A DNA stretch of 7,654 nt from Clostridia bacterium (GTDB taxonomy: Bacteria; Aerophobota; Aerophobia; Aerophobales; AE-B3A). The number at the start of each line of letters is the position of its first letter. The stretch's first letter is position 1. Positions 1 through 4,703 of the stretch are shown here, piece after piece. The notes below the pieces were generated by a model that was not told where the DNA came from, searched no databases, and saw nothing but the letters and a program-made list of their open reading frames with translations. Location: NCBI GenBank assembly GCA_030610745.1, contig JAUWRC010000074.1, positions 1-7,654 on the forward strand, given 5' to 3'. The position numbers were made by a program, and so were the translations under genes.

Positions 1-1522
1 TTATACTTGGGGGATAATAGGGGATTACTTTGTTTGGATCTTCGGCATTTTCTGCGGTTTGAAGGACCCAGGAGAATCCTTTTTCAAAAGTTTTGCCAAA
101 ATGACGCAAATTAAGTTGGACTCCCCAGGAGTTTATAGAGCGGTTTTCTGGTTTAACCAATGACTTTATATCGTCCCAATTCCAGATAATATCTTGCCCG
201 GTTTTAAAGAATCCTTCCAGGGAAATATCTAATTGAGGAGAAAATTTATATTTAAATTCACCTTTACAATCCCAGGTGTTTACTATTTTATTAAAGTCAG
301 GGTCCTGGTTTACCTCTACATAATCCCGGAAAAGATACAAATCTGCAAGCCCAAGAGAATAGAACTTTTTTTCCACCACTACCTGAAACTCTTTTTTGGG
401 GCCTATTCGGTAGAGCAGCTTGAGATGGGGTATGATTTGACTTCCTCTTTCCCCGATTTGTTTAATTCCTATCTCTAGCTGTCCGGTTAAGTTTTTTATT
501 CTTTTAAAGGCTATAGCTTCATTCCTTACCCAAAGATGAATTTGATTGGGTGCATAGGAGCTATATTCGGCCTTAGCTCCTCCCTGAAGAGAAATATCTG
601 GTTTTTCTAGTTCTATTTGTATTCCTGAGGTAATGTCTTGATGATATTCTGGTTCTGGTCCTATTAATTCTGTTTTTTCCAGCCAGGCAGAAGCTCTAAA
701 AATCTTATCTTCTTGCAACTCAAAGGTAAAATCTCCTTTTAAACCCAGTTTATTCTTGTTTCTTTCTTTCCCTCCAGGTAAGCTGATTTTTTTTTGATAT
801 CCTTCCAAATTAAAAAGCTTTCTTCTCTTTTCCGAAGAATTCCAGATAAATTCTCCATTTAACCAATCTTCGTTTTTGGCAAGAGAACTTCCTTTGTATC
901 TTACGCCTTCAGAACTTGAAACTTTTCCCAGAAAGAGAAAATACATCATTTTCTCTTTTTCTTTTCCATAATCCAGTTGGTAAGCGAGACTGTTATGATC
1001 ACCAGCAGAGGCAGAAATATGAAGATAGGGGAGGGCAGATTTTTCTTTTGGAGTAGGGTAGGAGATTTTCTCACCTAAGGGCAGCTGGATAAGTGGTTGA
1101 GCCGGTCTCTTTTCTCCGCGATGCTGCATGAAAAAAATCTTTTTGCTTCTTGATGGAATATAGTAGCTAATTAGAGGCTTCTTAAAACGAGGTTCAAGAA
1201 GAGCAGCAGGATAAATTTCTTTCTTTTCTTTAACAGAAGGTTTTTCCAGAGGAGGGAGTTTTTCTATTTCTAAGCCAGGGAAAAAGAGGAAATGATAATA
1301 GATTTTTTCAGCAAGTCCAGCTTCAAAAGCAGGCAAAAGCGAACTTTTTTCCCCTCGATGCTGCATAAGAGACAAAGTCCTGGCTCTTGTTATTTCCAGG
1401 TAAGACCTATCCTCCCCTTTAACTACTATAATAGGAAGCTCAGTAGAAAGGGGTTTCTCTTTTGCAGGCTCTTCTGCGCCGAGCGAGGTTGGTAAAAAGA
1501 ATAGGAGTAAACCCACCAGCAA
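1..1522 (-). CDS. TonB-dependent-receptor-like outer-membrane beta-barrel protein, N-terminal part (3' end beyond window)
   Basis: I translated this strand codon by codon and the frame is open from 1564 to the window edge; the gene continues past position 1. The start given is TTG at 1522, which is only the best of poor choices: an in-frame TAG lies at 1565-1567, no ATG follows it, and no ribosome binding site precedes the TTG. Residue numbers count from this TTG. A hydrophobic signal-peptide core (LVGLLLFFLPTSLGA) ends at a likely cleavage before E17. Residues 29-36 (LPIIVVKG) resemble a TonB box. Residues ~45-165 are a charged, proline-containing linker without plug-domain motifs. From ~168 alternating strands resemble the barrel of TonB-dependent receptors: HISASAGDHNSLAYQLDYG, an LPGG turn at 248-251, then DLYLFRDYVEVN at 394-405, placed like the family's 'LY...NPDLKPE' segment, followed by YKFSPQLDISLEGFF. 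The role is probably transport or surface binding with TonB-type energy coupling; the ligand is unknown. It is probably translated from the transcript of the TPR gene upstream. Confidence 0.8.
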   Translation of the reverse strand, partial: MLVGLLLFFLPTSLGAEEPAKEKPLSTELPIIVVKGEDRSYLEITRARTLSLMQHRGEKSSLLPAFEAGLAEKIYYHFLFFPGLEIEKLPPLEKPSVKEKKEIYPAALLEPRFKKPLISYYIPSRSKKIFFMQHRGEKRPAQPLIQLPLGEKISYPTPKEKSALPYLHISASAGDHNSLAYQLDYGKEKEKMMYFLFLGKVSSSEGVRYKGSSLAKNEDWLNGEFIWNSSEKRRKLFNLEGYQKKISLPGGKERNKNKLGLKGDFTFELQEDKIFRASAWLEKTELIGPEPEYHQDITSGIQIELEKPDISLQGGAKAEYSSYAPNQIHLWVRNEAIAFKRIKNLTGQLEIGIKQIGERGSQIIPHLKLLYRIGPKKEFQVVVEKKFYSLGLADLYLFRDYVEVNQDPDFNKIVNTWDCKGEFKYKFSPQLDISLEGFFKTGQDIIWNWDDIKSLVKPENRSINSWGVQLNLRHFGKTFEKGFSWVLQTAENAEDPNKVIPYYPPSI

Positions 1523-1523
1523 G

Positions 1524-1667
1524 AAATAGCGTATAGCGTAGAGCGTGATGCTCGATGCTCGATACTAGATACTCGGTTTGATTTCATCCTTCGTCCATCA
1601 CCTCTCGTTTTTCGTCCCTCGTCCATGATCTTTCTTCACGATATACGATGTACTATATACGATTTAC
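1524..1667. repeat. Degenerate 7-bp periodic (heptad) repeat array, about 20 units
   Basis: The stretch can be cut into consecutive heptamers. From 1524 on the plus strand: AAATAGC, GTATAGC, GTAGAGC, GTGATGC, TCGATGC, TCGATAC, TAGATAC, TCGGTTT, GATTTCA. A 4-base phase slip follows (1587-1590). Then from 1591: TCGTCCA, TCACCTC, TCGTTTT, TCGTCCC, TCGTCCA, TGATCTT, TCTTCAC, GATATAC, GATGTAC, TATATAC, GATTTAC. Neighbouring units are more alike than distant ones, giving sub-blocks (GTATAGC-like, TCGATGC/TCGATAC-like, TCGTCCA-like, GATATAC-like). The array runs from the stop codon of the TPR gene (TTA at 1664-1666 lies inside the last unit) to the first codons of the barrel gene. Heptameric tandem repeats are known elsewhere, for example the STRR sequences of heterocystous cyanobacteria; kinship with those is not implied. 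No inverted ends or transposase are present. Confidence 0.8.
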
Positions 1668-4486
1668 TGGTTTTCCAGTTCCTCAAGCCTTTTCTTTGCT
1701 TCGTTTTTCCACTTTTCTTCAAAGGATTTTTCCTCAATGATTTTTTGATATTCCTTTTTAGCTTCCTTGAACTGGTCAAGAGCTTCATAGGATGATCCTA
1801 CCTGCAGTCGAGCCTTAACGGCCCATTCCTTATATTGAGGATAGAGTATAGGAACCCTTAAGTATTCTTCTATTGCTTTGTCAAAATTTTTTTCATTAAA
1901 GTAGCAATCTCCTATTCTAAATTGAGCCTCTACTTTAAGGGCGTCCTCTTCACTATTCTTAATAACCCAGGTATAATGCTCCCGCGCCTGGGCAAGTTCG
2001 TTTCTATTAAACCACGAATTAGCCAGTTTTAGATGAGCTTGCCAGATTAAATCACTGGTAGGGAATTGGGTAATAAATTCCTCAAGGGCTTCTGCTTGCC
2101 TCTCCCAATCTTTGAGGTTCTCCCAGCAAAGAGCAGTTTCGTAAAGGGAATTGTGGAGAATACTTTTTTCCTTGGCTATCTGGAGAGCTTTCTTGTAGGA
2201 GTCAACTGCCTCTTTGAACTTTTCTTGTTCAAAGAGAGACCCTCCTAACCTATAATAGACATCCCCTCTTCGAGCCTCTTCTTCCGGGAAAAGCGAAAGG
2301 AGCTCAATGAATTGAGAATAAGCTAATTCTGCCTCACGGAACTTACCTAGTTTATGAAAAGACCATCCTTGCCGATAATAAACATCAGGAAGATAAGAAC
2401 TTTTGGGAAAATCGGTGATTAGCTTTTCATACTCAGCCACAGCCTTCTCGTAATCCTCTCCCCCCCAGAAGTAACTAGCTATTTTGTATTGGGCATAATC
2501 TGCGCTTTCGAAATTAGGATAGTCTTTTACCACCTTGCGAAAGATAGCTAGAGATTCATCTTCTTTTTCAAGCTTATGGTAGCATTCACCTGCTCTAAGT
2601 AGAGCTTCTGGAGCAAGATCGCTTCCTGGATACTTCTCCACGAGAGTTTGGAAAGTTTTTAAAGCCTCTTCATATTTCCCTTGATTATAATCACACTGTC
2701 CTATCCAAAGGTGGGCCTGGAGTACGAGTAGCTCTGTGGGTGGATAATCCAAAATTACCTTTTGGAAAGATGCTTTTGCCTCTTCAAATTTATTTTGATG
2801 AAAATAAGTCCAGCCTATAGCATATTGAGCGTCACTAACCAAAGGATTTTCTGGATAAAGACCTATGAATCTTTCATATTCCTTCCTTGCTTCTGGATAT
2901 TTTTCTAGCTTAGAATAAGAAGCAGCTATTTGATATATAGAGGTAGAGACAAGGCCAGAGGCAGGAAAATCTTTCTCTATTTTTGAGTAACTCTGGATTG
3001 CTTTCTCAAAATCTTTAAGATTAAAAAAAGAGTACCCCATCCCCAAAAGAGAATTATCTACCCATTTACTCTGAGGATAATTCTGGACAACTTTTTCAAA
3101 TTCGCTCTTAGCCTCCCCGAATTGATTTTGTTCAAAGTAGCACCAGCCCTTCTCATATTGAGCCCAGCTGGCCATGGGATCTTCAGGATAGTTAGTGATG
3201 AGGGTTTGAAAGGCCCGGTGTGCCTCCTGGTATTGGGAAAGATTAAGATAGCACTTTCCTAATTGAAAGAGAGCATCCGAGATATATTTAGAGGAAGGAA
3301 ATCCATTGATTAATCGGTTGTAGTAATCCGCTGCTCGACTAAATTTTTCTTCAGCTAGATATGTATAAGCGATGCTGTATAGACAATCTTTAACCTCCTC
3401 GCTTTGAGGATACTCATCCGTTACTTTTAGATAACTCTTCTTTGCCTGGTCCAGCTTCTTTTGATAATAGAGACTATCTCCCAGGCGAGTCCAGGATTCA
3501 GCAAGCCGAGCTGACTCGGGGAAGGAATCGATGAAGTTCTGGAAAGCCTTAGCTGCTTGTTCGTAGTTTTTTTCTTCAAAGTAAGTATAAGCAATGCCAA
3601 AATGGGAATCTTCCCAGTATAATTTTTCCTCGGTATCAGCCAGTGCTTTCTCATAAGTTTGTCTTGCTTCTTCATATTGACCTAACCGGTAAAGAGCTTC
3701 CCCTTGCCAGAAGTCTTCTCCCGCTAGCCCAAAATCATCGGAGGCCTGACTATATTTATCTTCTTTAAAGTAAGAGAATCCTCGCTCTAGAAGTGCCCAG
3801 GATAGATATTTTGAAAGGGTACAATGGGAAATAAAATAGGAGTACTCTTCAATAGCCTGGCTATATTTTTTCTCTGAATAAAGGGTTTTGGCTATGTTAT
3901 ATTGAACCTCAGAAATTTTACTAAATTTGGGAAATTCAACCTTCAACCTCCGGAAAGCTTCCAGAGCTTCAGGGTATTTCTTTAGCTGGAATGAGGCATG
4001 TCCCAATGAATAAAGAGAAAAGGAGAGAAGTCCGCTCTCGAGATAGTCCTTAATTAATCCTTCGTAATAGGAAGAGGCTTTCTCGTAATTGCCTAGAGAG
4101 CAATGACATTCCCCTAGAAAATAGTCACATTCACCTATCTTTATGTGATCGACATTGATTTCAATGAATTTAACATCATCTAATTCATTATTCCTGGGAT
4201 ATTTTTCAACGAGGGTCTCGAAAGCAGAAATAGCTTCTTCATACTTATTTTGCTGCCAGAAACTCATCCCTTTCCCGAATTGTGCCTCGCTACATTTTTC
4301 ATATTCTGGAAAATTGTCAATGAGCCTTTGAAATTGTTCGGCAGCCATGCCAAATTTTCCCTCTTCATACAGCCCGCTGGCGAAATAAAATTGCTCGTCC
4401 GCCTCTTTCTCCATTCCTTGAGCCTGAGAAAAAAAGACCAGGCTCATCAGAATTAATCCTACTACTATAGTCCATTTTCTTTTCAT
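1664..4486 (-). CDS. Secreted TPR-repeat protein, about 24 tandem tetratricopeptide units
   Basis: The product is 940 residues from ATG 4486, which is preceded by a GAAGGTGG ribosome binding site. A TTG at 4534 would add 16 residues in front of the signal peptide and is less likely. Residues 1-22 form a signal peptide (MKRK n-region, hydrophobic core, cleavage probably after SQA); there is no lipobox cysteine, so a periplasmic or exported protein is expected. The rest is a near-continuous run of 36-37-residue TPR units of the form A/S-x-x-x-Y-x-x-G-x-x-Y ... Y-x-x-A-x-x-x-F-x-x-(I/L/V)-(I/V) ... (Y/F)P-x-S, as in the YbgF/BamD/TPR_6 group. Two irregularities stand out: about 12 extra residues near 100-116 between units 2 and 3, and a shortened unit near 229-257. 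Unit ~24 is followed by a charged helix at the C-terminus. No enzymatic domain is seen. TPR superhelices bind proteins; the partner is probably an envelope component, perhaps the barrel protein encoded next. Proteins this TPR-rich cannot be assigned a specific function from sequence. Confidence 0.92.
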   Translation of the reverse strand: MKRKWTIVVGLILMSLVFFSQAQGMEKEADEQFYFASGLYEEGKFGMAAEQFQRLIDNFPEYEKCSEAQFGKGMSFWQQNKYEEAISAFETLVEKYPRNNELDDVKFIEINVDHIKIGECDYFLGECHCSLGNYEKASSYYEGLIKDYLESGLLSFSLYSLGHASFQLKKYPEALEAFRRLKVEFPKFSKISEVQYNIAKTLYSEKKYSQAIEEYSYFISHCTLSKYLSWALLERGFSYFKEDKYSQASDDFGLAGEDFWQGEALYRLGQYEEARQTYEKALADTEEKLYWEDSHFGIAYTYFEEKNYEQAAKAFQNFIDSFPESARLAESWTRLGDSLYYQKKLDQAKKSYLKVTDEYPQSEEVKDCLYSIAYTYLAEEKFSRAADYYNRLINGFPSSKYISDALFQLGKCYLNLSQYQEAHRAFQTLITNYPEDPMASWAQYEKGWCYFEQNQFGEAKSEFEKVVQNYPQSKWVDNSLLGMGYSFFNLKDFEKAIQSYSKIEKDFPASGLVSTSIYQIAASYSKLEKYPEARKEYERFIGLYPENPLVSDAQYAIGWTYFHQNKFEEAKASFQKVILDYPPTELLVLQAHLWIGQCDYNQGKYEEALKTFQTLVEKYPGSDLAPEALLRAGECYHKLEKEDESLAIFRKVVKDYPNFESADYAQYKIASYFWGGEDYEKAVAEYEKLITDFPKSSYLPDVYYRQGWSFHKLGKFREAELAYSQFIELLSLFPEEEARRGDVYYRLGGSLFEQEKFKEAVDSYKKALQIAKEKSILHNSLYETALCWENLKDWERQAEALEEFITQFPTSDLIWQAHLKLANSWFNRNELAQAREHYTWVIKNSEEDALKVEAQFRIGDCYFNEKNFDKAIEEYLRVPILYPQYKEWAVKARLQVGSSYEALDQFKEAKKEYQKIIEEKSFEEKWKNEAKKRLEELENQ

Positions 4487-4489
4487 ATC

Positions 4490-4497
4490 CCACCTTC
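4490..4497 (-). promoter_or_regulatory. Ribosome binding site deciding the TPR gene start
   Basis: On the minus strand GAAGGTGG lies just before ATG 4486, with the GAAGG part 6 bases from it. Together with the signal peptide that starts at this ATG, it favours 4486 over the upstream TTG at 4534. Confidence 0.7.
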
Positions 4498-4520
4498 TTT
4501 TTAATTCATTGCTCGTAGCG

Positions 4521-4536
4521 GTTTGATTTATCAAAC
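4521..4536. promoter_or_regulatory. 16-bp inverted repeat in the TPR gene leader
   Basis: GTTTGAT-TT-ATCAAAC is a perfect inverted repeat with 7-bp arms. It lies between the predicted minus-strand promoter and ATG 4486, so it could be an operator or fold in the leader RNA (6-bp stem with a 4-base loop). The alternative TTG at 4534 falls inside it. No regulator can be named. Confidence 0.45.
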
Positions 4537-4543
4537 AATATAT

Positions 4544-4555
4544 CGGATAAATCCG
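4544..4555. promoter_or_regulatory. 12-bp inverted repeat in the TPR gene leader
   Basis: CGGAT-AA-ATCCG has perfect 5-bp arms and lies 7 bases from the inverted repeat at 4521-4536, in the same leader. It is short and could be chance; its closeness to the other repeat is the reason for listing it. Confidence 0.3.
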
Positions 4556-4594
4556 CCCGCTACTTTTAGAGACGATTATGGAATTATTGAGCTT

Positions 4595-4622
4595 ATTCTA
4601 TCGGGAGGAAGTTTTTTGTCAA
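4595..4622 (-). promoter_or_regulatory. Predicted sigma70-type promoter for the TPR gene and barrel gene
   Basis: Read on the minus strand, TTGACA (4622-4617) is followed after 16 bases by TAGAAT (4600-4595), a 6/6 match and a 5/6 match to the consensus boxes. Transcription would start near 4588, giving a leader of about 100 bases that contains two inverted repeats. No other promoter is evident before the barrel gene, so both minus-strand genes probably depend on this one. Confidence 0.6.
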
Positions 4623-4637
4623 GACGAAATTGACAAA
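4615..4637. promoter_or_regulatory. Inverted repeat formed by two divergent -35 boxes
   Basis: TTTGTCAA, 7 bases, TTGACAAA: perfect 8-bp arms centred at 4626. The arms contain the -35 boxes of the two divergent promoters, only 7 bases apart, so two RNA polymerases could hardly bind at once. The symmetry may be simply that of two identical -35 boxes or may also serve a regulator. Confidence 0.55.
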
Positions 4638-4657
4638 GAGAGGTTATCTTATAAGAT
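4630..4657 (+). promoter_or_regulatory. Predicted sigma70-type promoter for dnaE
   Basis: TTGACA (4630-4635) is followed after 16 bases by TAAGAT (4652-4657), a perfect -35 and a 4/6 -10. Transcription would start near 4664, about 40 bases before the dnaE ATG. The -10 box lies inside a 14-bp perfect palindrome. Confidence 0.6.
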
Positions 4658-4658
4658 A
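4645..4658. promoter_or_regulatory. 14-bp perfect palindrome over the dnaE -10 box
   Basis: TATCTTATAAGATA equals its own reverse complement. Its position over the -10 region would suit a repressor site, but AT-rich palindromes of this size also arise by chance, and no regulator is known here. Confidence 0.4.
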
Positions 4659-4703
4659 GTATTATGGTTTTTGGCAGTTATAAAGCACTTCAAAGGAACA
4701 TAG

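Noticed and set aside
233..478. An 81-codon plus-strand reading frame
   Set aside because: It is antisense to the barrel gene, whose frame shows clear barrel-type sequence throughout; no ribosome site or protein family was recognised.
1426..1626. A 66-codon minus-strand reading frame beginning MDEGRKTRGDG, possibly a small protein
   Set aside because: It is made of heptad-array sequence followed by the barrel gene's first codons in the wrong frame; it has no protein-like character of its own. It matters only as the possible displaced start of the barrel gene.
1524..1667. CRISPR array or miniature transposon as an explanation of the intergenic repeats
   Set aside because: Units are only 7 bases with no spacers, and there are no terminal inverted repeats or target duplications.
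4601..4618. The T run at 4612-4617 as an intrinsic terminator
   Set aside because: No GC-rich stem precedes it on the plus strand and no gene ends there; it lies between divergent promoters.
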